A stretch of DNA of 64,000 bases from an uncultured Azospirillum sp. (lineage in GTDB: Bacteria > Pseudomonadota > Alphaproteobacteria > RF32 > CAG-239). Positions 26,538 to 36,114 of the stretch are shown here, one piece after another. The stretch covers positions 1 through 64,000 of the forward strand of contig UQAB01000001.1 in NCBI GenBank assembly GCA_900538765.1, written 5' to 3'. The notes beneath the pieces were generated by a model that searched no databases, was not told the origin of the DNA, and saw nothing but the letters and a program-made list of their open reading frames with translations. The number at the start of each line of letters is the position of its first letter. Position 1 is the stretch's first letter. Made by a program: the position numbers and the translations under genes.

Positions 26538-27404
26538 ATGAAAAAACTTCTCCTTCTCAGCTTAGTTGCCCTTTTGGGCGCCGCCGCTTTCAGCTACCTG
26601 TCTTACGAAAACAAAATCAAGTCCCGGGACAGCCTGACACTCTACGGCAATGTCGAGATCCGCCAGGTAGACTTGAGCTTCCGGGTTGAAGGACGGATTC
26701 AAAACATGTATTTTGAAGAAGGCGATTCCGTCAAAAAAGACGACCTCCTGGCTAGCCTTGACGATATTCCTTATAAAACGACCGCAGCACAAACTGCTGC
26801 TGAAATAGCGCAAAGCCAGGCAGCCTACAATAACGCCGTTTCAAAATATAACCGCAACGCCCCGCTTTGCACCAAAAACATCGTGTCCAAACAGGAATGC
26901 GACGACCTGTTGAACGCCATGAACGGCACCAAGGCCGCGCTTGATGCCGCTCTAGCGGCTGACGAGCATGCCCGTAACAACCTCAACGACACCAAAATGT
27001 ACGCCCCGGACAGCGGTATAATTATGACCCGCATTCAGGAACCGGGAGCCGTCGTCGGCGCCGCACAGCCCGTCTATACCATGTCCAAAAAAACACCTCT
27101 GTGGATTCGCGCCTATATTCCTGAAACACAGCTCGCAAATGTCAAATACGGCACTGCCGCCCAAATCATAACCGACAGCGTCAATCCCGACAACGGGCAA
27201 GCCCGTGCCTATAACGGCTATGTCGGCTACATTTCCCCGGTTGCCGAATTCACCCCAAAAACCGTGGAAACAACCGACTTGCGAACAGACTTGGTATACC
27301 GCATCCGCGTCTATGTCAGCAACCCTGACGAATATCTCAAGCAGGGCATGCCCGTCACCATAAAAATAAACCTTGCCCCGACAGCAGTAAAGGCACAGGA
27401 ATGA
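26538..27404 (+). CDS. ybhG: HlyD-family periplasmic adaptor (YbhG-like)
   Basis: Membrane-fusion protein of an ABC efflux system, 288 aa. It has an N-terminal hydrophobic anchor (LLLLSLVALLGAAAFSYLSY) and the biotinyl-lipoyl start LYGNVEIRQVDLSFRVEGRI. A helical hairpin follows, then the second lipoyl half with APDSGIIMTRIQEPGAVV. The final ATGA overlaps the ATPase gene by 4 bp, so translation is coupled. Order MFP-ATPase-permease-permease matches E. coli ybhGFSR. No TetR-type regulator is adjacent, unlike E. coli ybiH/cecR. Confidence 0.92.
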   Translation: MKKLLLLSLVALLGAAAFSYLSYENKIKSRDSLTLYGNVEIRQVDLSFRVEGRIQNMYFEEGDSVKKDDLLASLDDIPYKTTAAQTAAEIAQSQAAYNNAVSKYNRNAPLCTKNIVSKQECDDLLNAMNGTKAALDAALAADEHARNNLNDTKMYAPDSGIIMTRIQEPGAVVGAAQPVYTMSKKTPLWIRAYIPETQLANVKYGTAAQIITDSVNPDNGQARAYNGYVGYISPVAEFTPKTVETTDLRTDLVYRIRVYVSNPDEYLKQGMPVTIKINLAPTAVKAQE

Positions 27405-29098
27405 CCTCTGATTTCATCACCATAAAAAACCTGAGCAAGCGCTTCCCGGACAGCGGCATTACCGCTCTTGACGACATTTCCTGTACCATCGCCCGGGGAA
27501 AAATAACCGGGCTTATCGGGCCTGACGGCGCCGGAAAGACAACGCTTATACGCACGATTATCGGCCTTCTCCTCCCTTCAAAAGGAACAATAGACGTCAA
27601 TGGCCTCAATCCCCTGACGGACAAGGAAGAATTAAACCTGTCCCTGGGATATATGCCGCAGAAATTCGGCTTATATGAAGACTTAAGCATTAGCGAAAAC
27701 CTTAAGCTTTACGCCGAATTAAAAGCCATCCCGCCGCAGGATCAAACAAATATCTTCAACCGCCTCCTCAAATTTACCAACCTCCAAAACTTCACCACTC
27801 GCCTGGCAGGAGAACTCTCCGGCGGCATGAAACAAAAACTCGGTCTGGCCTGCGCACTGCTCTCTGCCCCCAAACTTCTGCTTCTGGACGAACCCTCCGT
27901 CGGCGTTGATCCCATTTCCCGCCGCGAACTGATAAAAATGGTCAACGAACTGGCTGAGGGCGGCACAACAATCCTCTGGTCAACGGCATATCTTGACGAA
28001 GCCGAAAACTTTGACGACTGCCTGCTGCTGAATGAAGGAAAGATCCTCTATCAGGGAAAACCTGAAGCCTTAACTCAAAAACTGCAAAACCGGGTCGCCC
28101 TGTTACAAAATACTTCCGGCAGCAACCGCGACCTGCTCAAAAGAATCAGCGGCAAAGAACAAAATATTGTTGACGCCGTCATCCAGGGAACAGCCGTGCG
28201 CGTTGTTTTCAAAGACAAAATCCGCCAAATGGAAGGAACAATTTCCCAAATTGCCGCACCGCGTTTTGAAGACGCCGTCATCGATGTGCTCGGCGGCATT
28301 CCACACGGCGTTTCTCCGTTAAACCGCTCATACCCACAAACGGCGGCAAATGTTGAATACCCGGTAGAAGCACAAAATCTGGTCAAAAAATACGGCAGTT
28401 TTTATGCGGTTAAAAACAATACCTTTCAAATCCGCCGCGGTGAAATATTCGGGCTTCTCGGCCCCAACGGCGCCGGAAAATCAACCTCGTTCAAAATGCT
28501 CTGCGGCCTGACAACGCCGACATCGGGCACCGCCCGCATTATGGGCGTAGACGTCCGCAAAAAACCGGCGCTGGCCCGTTCCCGCCTCGGCTATATGGCA
28601 CAGAAATTTTCACTCTATGCTGACTTGAATGTCCTGCAAAATCTGAACTTTTTCTCAGGAATTTACGGCCTGAAAGGCACAGAGCAAAAAGAAAAAATCG
28701 CAGAAATGACTGATATGTTCCACCTCGGCAAACACCTCAAAACCAACGCCGGCGATTTGCCTTTGGGATACAAACAACGTTTAGCCTTATCCTGCGCCAT
28801 TATGCACAACCCGGCAGTACTGTTTCTTGACGAACCGACCTCTGGCGTCGACCCGCTGACCCGCCGCGAATTTTGGAATCACATCAACGTCTTGGCCGGA
28901 AAAGGCGTCACCATAATGGTCACGACCCATTTTATGGATGAAGCAGAATACTGCGACCGTATCAGCCTGTTTTATCAGGGACAGGCCATCGCCACCGGCT
29001 CTCCCGACGAATTAAAACACAGCGTTTCGGCTGCGGCAACCATGGAAGACGCCTTTATCAGCCTCATTGAAAACTTTGACGCAAAGGCCACAGCATGA
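27401..29098 (+). CDS. ybhF: ABC transporter ATPase with two fused nucleotide-binding domains (YbhF-like)
   Basis: The protein is 565 aa with two ABC ATPase domains. Domain 1 has Walker A GPDGAGKTTL, signature LSGGMKQKL and Walker B LLLLDEPSVGVD. Domain 2 has Walker A GPNGAGKSTS, a degenerate signature LPLGYKQRL and Walker B VLFLDEPTSGVD. The LPLG form of the second signature is also usual in YbhF. It powers the adjacent permease pair. It overlaps both neighbours by 4 bp. Confidence 0.95.
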   Translation: MTSDFITIKNLSKRFPDSGITALDDISCTIARGKITGLIGPDGAGKTTLIRTIIGLLLPSKGTIDVNGLNPLTDKEELNLSLGYMPQKFGLYEDLSISENLKLYAELKAIPPQDQTNIFNRLLKFTNLQNFTTRLAGELSGGMKQKLGLACALLSAPKLLLLDEPSVGVDPISRRELIKMVNELAEGGTTILWSTAYLDEAENFDDCLLLNEGKILYQGKPEALTQKLQNRVALLQNTSGSNRDLLKRISGKEQNIVDAVIQGTAVRVVFKDKIRQMEGTISQIAAPRFEDAVIDVLGGIPHGVSPLNRSYPQTAANVEYPVEAQNLVKKYGSFYAVKNNTFQIRRGEIFGLLGPNGAGKSTSFKMLCGLTTPTSGTARIMGVDVRKKPALARSRLGYMAQKFSLYADLNVLQNLNFFSGIYGLKGTEQKEKIAEMTDMFHLGKHLKTNAGDLPLGYKQRLALSCAIMHNPAVLFLDEPTSGVDPLTRREFWNHINVLAGKGVTIMVTTHFMDEAEYCDRISLFYQGQAIATGSPDELKHSVSAAATMEDAFISLIENFDAKATA

Positions 29099-30210
29099 GA
29101 ATACTGAAAGCCCTTATCGTTAAAGAATTTTATCAAATCATCCGGGACCCGAGCAGTATTTTAATTGCCTTCATCCTCCCGGCAATTTTACTGCCCATAT
29201 ATATGTACGGCATCAACCTTGACACTACCCGGCTGACAGTTGGCATTAAAAATGAAGATATGTCAGTTGAAAGTCAAAGCCTGGCGGATTCCGTCGGCAA
29301 CAACCGCTTTATCAATGCCGTTGCCTACGACAGCCGCCGGCAAATGTATGAAGACATAAACAAGTCAAAACTCCGCGGTCTGATGATAATTCCGGAGAAC
29401 TTTTCCCAAAACCTGTCAAAATCAACCTCAGCGCCGCTTCAAATCATTACCGACGGCTCTGAAACCAATACCGCGAATTACGTTGAAAACTACATAACCG
29501 CCATAGCCGCCCACTGGCTGACCGGACTGAGCAAATACCGTTTTTCCAATCCCGAACCGCTGGTCGTGCCGCAAAACCGCGTCTGGTATAATCAGGAATT
29601 AAACAGCCACTACTTTATCCTGCCCGGAACCCTGTCAATCACCCTGACGCTCATCGGTATGCTGCTGACTGCCCTGGTTGTTTCCCGGGAATGGGAACGC
29701 GGCACAATGGAAACACTCATCACTACGCGCGCCCGTAAAATAGACATCGTTCTCAGCAAATACATCTCATACTTCATTTTGGGCTTTGCTTCCGTTATCT
29801 TTAACGTCATGGTCTGCGTCCATGTTTTTGACATTCCTTTCCGCGGCAGTTACGCAGTTCTGTGGCTGACGTCATCTCTGTTCCTTTTCGCGGCGCTCGG
29901 CCAGGGACTGTTCATCTCCTCAGCTTTAAAAAACCAATTCACCGCCAGCCAGGCAGCGCTCGTCGGCGGCTTCATGCCCTCGTTGATTCTTTCGGGGCTG
30001 GTCTTTCCGATTCAATCCATGCCCAAACTCGTTCAATATGTTACCTGGCTGATTCCCGCGCGTTATTATCTGCCTTGCGCCCAAAGCGAATTTCTGGCCG
30101 GGACAATCTGGGATGTCATCCTCCCCAACAGCATCGCCATGCTTTGTTTCAGCATTGTGCTGATGATTGCCGTTTACCGTAAAACAGATATGAGGTTGGA
30201 AAAATGCTGA
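29095..30210 (+). CDS. ybhS: ABC-2 type permease (YbhS-like)
   Basis: The protein is 371 aa. One N-terminal helix is followed by a periplasmic domain of about 130 residues and five C-terminal membrane helices, the ABC-2 exporter layout. Conserved segments include VSREWERGTMETLITT in the coupling helix and SGLVFPIQSMPK near the end. It forms the heterodimeric channel with the next gene and overlaps it by 7 bp. Confidence 0.93.
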   Translation: MRILKALIVKEFYQIIRDPSSILIAFILPAILLPIYMYGINLDTTRLTVGIKNEDMSVESQSLADSVGNNRFINAVAYDSRRQMYEDINKSKLRGLMIIPENFSQNLSKSTSAPLQIITDGSETNTANYVENYITAIAAHWLTGLSKYRFSNPEPLVVPQNRVWYNQELNSHYFILPGTLSITLTLIGMLLTALVVSREWERGTMETLITTRARKIDIVLSKYISYFILGFASVIFNVMVCVHVFDIPFRGSYAVLWLTSSLFLFAALGQGLFISSALKNQFTASQAALVGGFMPSLILSGLVFPIQSMPKLVQYVTWLIPARYYLPCAQSEFLAGTIWDVILPNSIAMLCFSIVLMIAVYRKTDMRLEKC

Positions 30211-31313
30211 AACGTATCTGGTCGCTGATTATCAAAGAATTTTTGGCCGCCTGGCGCGACCCCAAAAGCCGGATTCTCATTATCGTCCCGCCGATTGTCC
30301 AGCTGATAATCTTCGCCAACGCCGCTACAATGGAAGTCAAAAACATATCCGCCGTCGTTTTCGACGACAGCAAAAGTTATGAATCCCGGGAGCTTATATC
30401 CGGCTTTGAAGGCTCGCCCTGGTTCAAAAAAATCATCTTCACCGACAACCGCAGGCAAATGGAAAATCTCATCGCCTCGGAACAGGCGCAACTGGGCATC
30501 ATCATCAACAATGACTTCGCCGCCAAAATAAAATCGCGGACACCTGCTGAAATACAGGTCATTGTTGACGGTAGACAAACCAATTCCGCCGCCATAATCA
30601 GCGGTTACGCCTCAAAGATAATCGCCGCCTATGAACAGCGCGTCCACCCCGAACGCTATCGTTCCGTTCCCTCAATCACGATTGAAGTCCGCCACTGGTT
30701 TAACCCGAACCTTTCTTACCAATGGTACACCGTGTCCTCCATGATTGCCATTCTCAGCGCTATTTCGGCGCTTGTCCTGACCGCTATGTCCATCGCCCGG
30801 GAACACGAACTGGGCACATTCGACCAAATCATCGTGTCGCCATTGAGTTCTTTTGAAATACTCCTCGGCAAAACCATTCCGCCGGTTATCATTGCCATGG
30901 CTGTCGCTGTTATCATCACATTCTGCGCCGTTCTTATTTTTGAACTCCCGTTCAAAGGTTCTGTCTTCTGGTTCATCCTTTCCCTTCTGGTCTACCTGAT
31001 GTCCATTGTCGGCATCGGCCTGTTTGTTTCCTCAATCTGTAAAACCCAGCAGCAGGCGATTCTCGGCGCATTTTCTTTTCTCATGCCGTCAATTCTGATT
31101 TCCGGCTATGTTTCGCCCATCGCGGATATGCCGCAGTTTCTTCAAAACATAACTTTAATCAATCCCGTGCGGTACTATCTGATTATCGCCAAGGGGATTC
31201 TCTTAAAAGACATGGCACCAGCAGACATCTGGCAAAATATGCTTCCCCTGTTTTTCATCGCCTTGGGAACGCTTTCCATCGCGGCCTGGACATTTAAAAA
31301 GAAACTTGGCTGA
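30204..31313 (+). CDS. ybhR: ABC-2 type permease (YbhR-like)
   Basis: The protein is 369 aa, paralogous to the previous gene with the same topology. The coupling helix is SIAREHELGTFDQIIVSPLS and the C-terminal motif is SGYVSPIADMPQFLQ. The family exports drugs or cations; E. coli YbhFSR has been linked to tetracycline and Na+/Li+ efflux. No terminator is seen before the MATE gene 77 bp downstream, so read-through is possible. Confidence 0.93.
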   Translation: MLKRIWSLIIKEFLAAWRDPKSRILIIVPPIVQLIIFANAATMEVKNISAVVFDDSKSYESRELISGFEGSPWFKKIIFTDNRRQMENLIASEQAQLGIIINNDFAAKIKSRTPAEIQVIVDGRQTNSAAIISGYASKIIAAYEQRVHPERYRSVPSITIEVRHWFNPNLSYQWYTVSSMIAILSAISALVLTAMSIAREHELGTFDQIIVSPLSSFEILLGKTIPPVIIAMAVAVIITFCAVLIFELPFKGSVFWFILSLLVYLMSIVGIGLFVSSICKTQQQAILGAFSFLMPSILISGYVSPIADMPQFLQNITLINPVRYYLIIAKGILLKDMAPADIWQNMLPLFFIALGTLSIAAWTFKKKLG

Positions 31314-31389
31314 CATATAATTAGGGTCTTGTCATAAAAAAATAACGGTTGTATATATCCCATGACAAAAAAATGAAGAGAAGTATACA

Positions 31390-32760
31390 ATGATTCAAAA
31401 TATGACTTCCGGAAATCCGGTAAAACTAATCATCCAATTTACGATTCCGTTATTAATCGGCAACGTCTTTCAACAACTTTACAGCATTTCCGACATCATC
31501 ATTGTCGGCCGTCTGCTTGGCGTAAATTCTCTGGCTGCCGTCGGTGCGACCGGCCCGCTGTTTTTTCTTCTTATTGCCGTCACCATCGGCTTTACCAGCG
31601 GCCTGACCGTCATCACAGCGCAGCGTTTCGGCGCCAACGACTTCAACGCCATGCGCCGTTCTGTAGCAACGGCAACGGTGATCAGCACCGCATTCACACT
31701 CATTTTTAGCCTGATTCTGATAGCTTTTCTCCGCCCCATATTACGCCTGATGAACGTCCCGGAAGAAATCTTCGGCGAGGCTTTGGCGTTTATTTCCATC
31801 ATCGCCTACGGCCTGGTCATGATTGTCTTTTACAATCTTCTGTCCGGCATCATCCGCGCCTTGGGCGACAGCCGGACACCATTGTATTTTCTCATTTTTG
31901 CCTCAATCATCAATATCGGCCTCAACCTGTTTTTAATATACGTCTGCGGCATGGGCGTTGAAGGCTCCGCCCTCGGTACAGTCTTGGCGTTAAGCATTTC
32001 TGTTATCTGCTGTTACTTTTACATCGTTAAAAAATTCCCAATTCTGCACCTTAGAAAAAGCGATTGGAAACTTGACTGGAATTTCAGCAAAGAACACCTG
32101 GCATTAGCCATTCCCATGGCCGTGCAGTTTTCAATCATTGCCCTGAGTTCCATGGTCATCCAGAGCGTCTGTAACTCTTTCGGCCCGCTGACGATTGCCG
32201 CCTTTACCTCTGCCATGCGCATTGAACAGCTGGCTGCCCAGCCGATGGTTTCTTTCGGCGTCGCCATGGCAACCTATACGGCGCAAAATTATGGTGCCGG
32301 CTTAATCGGCCGAGTCCGCCGCGGCGTCTTCAACTGTTCCATGATTTCCTTAGGAGTCAGCATTCTCATGGCCGTAATTATTTTTACAGCCGGCGAAAAC
32401 CTGGTTGAAATCTTCACCAAAGAACGCAACGAAATCGTTATTGACACCGCCAAAATGTATCTCAACATCAGCGTTTTGTTTTATTTCTTCCTCGGACAAA
32501 TATTTGTTTACAGAAATGCGTTGCAAGGGCTTGGAAAACCGGTAATTCCGCTTATATCAAGCATCGTTGAACTGGGAATGCGCTCATTTGCCGCCATCGT
32601 TCTGGCCTACCACTTCGGCTTTACCGGCGTTTGCTACGCCAGCCCGATTGCCTGGATTGGCGGAGCCGCTGTCGTCAGTATCGGATATTATATGGTCATC
32701 CGCCGCATCGGTCGCAAATACCTTTTCTGCCACCATCAGGTCGAACTGCCCTGGCATTAA
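31390..32760 (+). CDS. MATE-family multidrug/cation antiporter
   Basis: The protein is 456 aa with twelve predicted membrane helices in two similar halves. The first helix region has FTIPLLIGNVFQQLYSISD and then GVNSLAAVGATGPL, typical of MATE transporters of the DinF/NorM-like bacterial group. These exporters use Na+ or H+ gradients. The gene lies downstream of the ybh-type operon, making a local efflux cluster. GAAGAG precedes the ATG. Confidence 0.93.
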   Translation: MIQNMTSGNPVKLIIQFTIPLLIGNVFQQLYSISDIIIVGRLLGVNSLAAVGATGPLFFLLIAVTIGFTSGLTVITAQRFGANDFNAMRRSVATATVISTAFTLIFSLILIAFLRPILRLMNVPEEIFGEALAFISIIAYGLVMIVFYNLLSGIIRALGDSRTPLYFLIFASIINIGLNLFLIYVCGMGVEGSALGTVLALSISVICCYFYIVKKFPILHLRKSDWKLDWNFSKEHLALAIPMAVQFSIIALSSMVIQSVCNSFGPLTIAAFTSAMRIEQLAAQPMVSFGVAMATYTAQNYGAGLIGRVRRGVFNCSMISLGVSILMAVIIFTAGENLVEIFTKERNEIVIDTAKMYLNISVLFYFFLGQIFVYRNALQGLGKPVIPLISSIVELGMRSFAAIVLAYHFGFTGVCYASPIAWIGGAAVVSIGYYMVIRRIGRKYLFCHHQVELPWH

Positions 32761-32879
32761 CAATTATCGTGTATATCTGTATTTTTATATTGCTTTTTAG
32801 GCAGATACAGTATTAGATAAAAACAAATAAAGAATATAAGACATTGTATTTTTTATAAAATTTAATTAGGAGAAAACTT

Positions 32880-33242
32880 ATGGAATTATATTTGGATAAA
32901 GTAAAATCAATCATCAATAAAAATTTCGTTGATGTTATCAAAAATCAATACGTTGACTTCAGCGGTAAAACAAATTTTGCCGACTTTGCAAAATACATTG
33001 TAATTTATTCTGCAATTTCTTCAATCTTTACCATTTTAACAGCTCTTTTGCCGTTTTTGGCAACAATTTGGGGAATTCTTTCTCTCGTCGTCGCATTGGG
33101 ATTGCTTCTCCCGACAATCGCAATTATGATTCGTCGTATGCGTGATGCAAAAATCAATCCGTGGTATCTGCTGTTCATTCTTATCCCGGTTGTCGGTGCA
33201 ATCTATGTTATGACCTTGCTCTGCGCTGACAGCGAGAAATAA
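32880..33242 (+). CDS. DUF805 family inner-membrane protein
   Basis: The protein is 120 aa. NQYVDFSGKTNFADFAKYIVIY is followed by three membrane helices, with IRRMRDAKINPWYLLFILIPVVG before the last. This pattern (Y-x-x-F-x-G-x-x-x-x-x-x-F, R-R-M/L-R/H-D) defines DUF805. Function in the membrane is unknown. It has an AGGAG ribosome site and its own terminator. Confidence 0.88.
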   Translation: MELYLDKVKSIINKNFVDVIKNQYVDFSGKTNFADFAKYIVIYSAISSIFTILTALLPFLATIWGILSLVVALGLLLPTIAIMIRRMRDAKINPWYLLFILIPVVGAIYVMTLLCADSEK

Positions 33243-33259
33243 TCGCCGCAAAACAACAT

Positions 33260-33290
33260 AAAGCCCGCTGCTTCACGGCGGGCTTTTTTA
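33260..33290 (+). terminator. Rho-independent terminator
   Basis: Stem aaagcccgc/gcgggcttt (33260-33268, 33278-33286) with T tract. Confidence 0.92.
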
Positions 33291-33318
33291 TAACAACCTC
33301 CAACAAAAAGAAACAATT

Positions 33319-33702
33319 ATGACCGTTTTCAACACCAGAAATCTTGTTATTCTTGCCATAATCGGCCTTTTGTCATTCATTGGCTACAATATTTACGGCG
33401 GGAAAGATACCTATCATATAAATGAAAACGAAATTTATATGTTCTATCAGCCCACCTGTCCGCACTGCCACACGGCATCAAACTATATCGCCCGCAAACA
33501 TCCTGATATCAGCATCCGTATGGAAAACATTCAACAAAATCCCGAAAGCCGCAAACTCTTTGAAAAATGCGCTGAAAAATTCAACATTGACAAACGGGAA
33601 CTGGGAACACCGCTCATCTGTATGGGCAACAACTACATCCTCGGCTGGTCAAAGAATGCCGGCATCCAATTTGACAGCTATCTAGCCAGAATGAAAAAAT
33701 AA
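33319..33702 (+). CDS. Membrane-anchored thioredoxin/glutaredoxin-like protein (CPHC)
   Basis: The protein is 127 aa. One N-terminal helix (residues 7-24) anchors a thioredoxin-fold domain with YQPTCPHCHTA, the CPHC redox motif known from DsbA-like proteins. A cis-Pro segment GTPLICMGNNYILGW follows. Likely a periplasmic thiol-disulfide oxidoreductase; the partner is unknown. It lies between two terminators and is thus monocistronic. Confidence 0.85.
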   Translation: MTVFNTRNLVILAIIGLLSFIGYNIYGGKDTYHINENEIYMFYQPTCPHCHTASNYIARKHPDISIRMENIQQNPESRKLFEKCAEKFNIDKRELGTPLICMGNNYILGWSKNAGIQFDSYLARMKK

Positions 33703-33705
33703 CGC

Positions 33706-33736
33706 AAAAGGCGGAGAATATTCTCCGCCTTTTTTA
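33706..33736. terminator. Bidirectional terminator
   Basis: A perfect 28-bp palindrome (33706-33719/33720-33733) followed by T residues, between convergent genes. Confidence 0.92.
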
Positions 33737-33747
33737 GTACACTCAAA

Positions 33748-34707
33748 TCAGTTTTCAAAAACTTCCTTCAACTTTGCCGTTGCCAACAAAAGAGCCGAAC
33801 GCGTCGGTAAAGTATCGGCAATGGCATTCAACATAACAAAATCATGAATCGTTCCGTTAAAGCGCACCGCCGTAACTTTTACGCCGGCATTGGCCAACTT
33901 ACGGGCATAAGCTTCGCCCTCATCACGCAAAACATCATTTTCATCGGTAATCACCAAAGCCTCAGGCAGGTTTTTCAATTCCTCCTCTGTCGCCTTTAAC
34001 GGGCAGACATAAATTTTCTTTCTGTCTGCCTTATCCGGCGCATAAGCATTCCAAAACCATTTCATCGCCTCGCGAGACAACCATGGACCATTTTGAAAAC
34101 GCAAATAAGATTCATTATCAAAATCATCATCGGTTACCGGATAAAACAACAACTGAAACTTAATTTTCGCCGGCAGTTTTTTCTCTTTTGCCATCAAAGT
34201 CATAACTGCGGCCATATTTCCGCCGACACTGTCGCCGGCAACAACCAGATTTTTCAAATCGACACGCAGCTCGGCTGCATTTTTAACCACATATTCCAAC
34301 GCGCCGTACAATTCTTCAACCGGTTGCGGATACTGCGCCTCGGGCGACGGCGTATATACCGGAAAAATAACTGCGGCACCGGTTTTCGCGGCCAGCTCTC
34401 TGATAAGGCGCTCGTGCGTATTGGCGTCTCCCATAACCCAGCCGCCTCCGTGAATATAGAAGATAACCGGCAAAAATCCCGCTGCACCTGACGGACGGAC
34501 AATTCTGACCGGAATTTCATGATTGTCATAAACCATAAATGTCGTATCTTCAATATCAGCTTCTTCCTGACGAACCGACATATTCTGAGCGCCGCGCAGC
34601 ACGGCGCGTGCTTCTTCATACGACAATTCATACAGCGGTGTTTCGGTATTTTTTTCCACATCATCAATAAATGCCTGAATTTCCGGCATCAAAACAATTT
34701 TATTCAT
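33748..34707 (-). CDS. Alpha/beta-hydrolase, HSL-type esterase/lipase
   Basis: The protein is 319 aa. The oxyanion motif is YIHGGGWVMGD, and the nucleophile elbow GDSVGGN holds the catalytic Ser. An Asp in DENDVLRDEGEAY and a His in GTIHDF complete the triad. This is the hormone-sensitive-lipase/arylacetamide-deacetylase family, which acts on short acyl esters. AAGGAGG lies ten bases before ATG 34707 and rules out an upstream TTG at 34734. No signal peptide, so cytoplasmic. Confidence 0.92.
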   Translation of the reverse strand: MNKIVLMPEIQAFIDDVEKNTETPLYELSYEEARAVLRGAQNMSVRQEEADIEDTTFMVYDNHEIPVRIVRPSGAAGFLPVIFYIHGGGWVMGDANTHERLIRELAAKTGAAVIFPVYTPSPEAQYPQPVEELYGALEYVVKNAAELRVDLKNLVVAGDSVGGNMAAVMTLMAKEKKLPAKIKFQLLFYPVTDDDFDNESYLRFQNGPWLSREAMKWFWNAYAPDKADRKKIYVCPLKATEEELKNLPEALVITDENDVLRDEGEAYARKLANAGVKVTAVRFNGTIHDFVMLNAIADTLPTRSALLLATAKLKEVFEN

Positions 34708-34847
34708 AAAAAGCCTCCTTAAATAGATGTTCAAAATTTATATAAACACTCATTTGAGCCATTCAACCCCGGTTAAATCTAAGTTAACAATTTTAAGTTT
34801 ATAATAAAGACGCTAACAATTCAGACAAATAACAAAGGACACGGACT

Positions 34848-35993
34848 ATGAAAAAATTGCTTTTACTGACAACCGTGCTTTCCGCCGTATCGGCATCTGC
34901 CCATGCTGCAACCCTCACTAAAGACAACTGGGATTTTACGGCATCCGGCCTGATGGGCGGCTACTACGGTATCTCGGAAACAAAAAAACAATACGCTGTA
35001 AACTCCATGCCTAACCGCTGGGTCTACCGTACCGACGCCCTCTTCGGCGCAAATTACCACTTTTCTCCCGACCACCAACTCGGCATTTTCGGCAACTTTA
35101 CACTAGTCTACCGGGAACATGACAAAGACTACCGCGACGGTGACTGGCGCTTTTATCCTTTTGTAACGGATAAATCCAAATACGGTGACATCACTGTCGG
35201 TTATGTTTACGGGGCAGCCCATGAACTGCACAAAGGAGCAAAGGAAATCACATTTTTCGGTATCGACGATACCAACATGATTTATTATCTGAGCAATCCC
35301 AACTGGGGCAACGGCAAACATTCCGTAAAATTCGCCACGCCAAAATCAACAGCGATTATGGACGACGGCCGCGCCGCCAAAATCAAATATATTTCACCGG
35401 AAATCGGCAATACCAAATTTGGTTTTTCTTACACGCCGAAAAATGAAAACCGCCGTGGTTTTGTCAGCCGTTACGCTCATTATGAACTGGAAGAAGACGG
35501 TTATACCGCAGCCATGCAAAACCGCTGGGAATTGCCGGATAACTCCACCTTATATACTTCTATGGGCTACGGCATATTCAACCGGACAGATAACGAAATG
35601 TCTTTCGGCGTAACCTGGGTCAAAGATAACTTCAACATTGCCGCCGGTTATAAAAATGCCTGGATTAAAGGCAATAAAAACCCCATCACCTATAAAGCCA
35701 AAAGTTCTTATCTGCCGGCTTTGTTCGATAACTACCGTGAATCCAATGCCTATAACGTCAGCATGGGATACCAGTTTGAAAATTTCAAAACCAACCTGGC
35801 CTACCTGCATACGGAAGCGTCCAACACCCGGAACAGTGACGACTTATATATCTGGTCAAACGTCTATTCCGCCAACAAATATATTGATTTGTTTCTCGTC
35901 GGTGCTTACCTTAACGCCAAAGGTGCCGAAAAATACGCCGACGATAACAGCAAAGGCTATGCCGTGGTTACCGGCATCGGCCTTAAATTCTAA
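34848..35993 (+). CDS. Outer-membrane beta-barrel protein (porin-like)
   Basis: The protein is 381 aa. A signal peptide is cleaved after SASAHA. The mature chain alternates polar and hydrophobic residues with many Tyr and Gly, for example GDITVGYVYGAAHELHKGA and YNVSMGYQFENFKTNLAYL. It ends in the outer-membrane signature GIGLKF with terminal Phe. This fits Gram-negative general porins, though it could be another 16- to 18-stranded barrel. It confirms a diderm cell. A terminator follows. Confidence 0.85.
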   Translation: MKKLLLLTTVLSAVSASAHAATLTKDNWDFTASGLMGGYYGISETKKQYAVNSMPNRWVYRTDALFGANYHFSPDHQLGIFGNFTLVYREHDKDYRDGDWRFYPFVTDKSKYGDITVGYVYGAAHELHKGAKEITFFGIDDTNMIYYLSNPNWGNGKHSVKFATPKSTAIMDDGRAAKIKYISPEIGNTKFGFSYTPKNENRRGFVSRYAHYELEEDGYTAAMQNRWELPDNSTLYTSMGYGIFNRTDNEMSFGVTWVKDNFNIAAGYKNAWIKGNKNPITYKAKSSYLPALFDNYRESNAYNVSMGYQFENFKTNLAYLHTEASNTRNSDDLYIWSNVYSANKYIDLFLVGAYLNAKGAEKYADDNSKGYAVVTGIGLKF

Positions 35994-36011
35994 ACCAAAG
36001 CATTCTAAACC

Positions 36012-36043
36012 GCCGTTTTCAAAAAGAGAACGGCATTTTTTTT
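36012..36043 (+). terminator. Rho-independent terminator
   Basis: Stem gccgtt/aacggc with a run of at least eight T, 20 bp after the outer-membrane protein stop. Confidence 0.88.
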
Positions 36044-36062
36044 GCCCGCGGCAAATAGCTGA

Positions 36063-36100
36063 CAAAGAAAGGGCTGATAAACCTATCAGCCCTTTCTTTG
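36063..36100 (-). terminator. Terminator of cstA
   Basis: A perfect 17-bp stem (36063-36079/36084-36100) just after the cstA stop on the minus strand. Confidence 0.85.
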
Positions 36101-36114
36101 CTTTGCCTGTCGTT

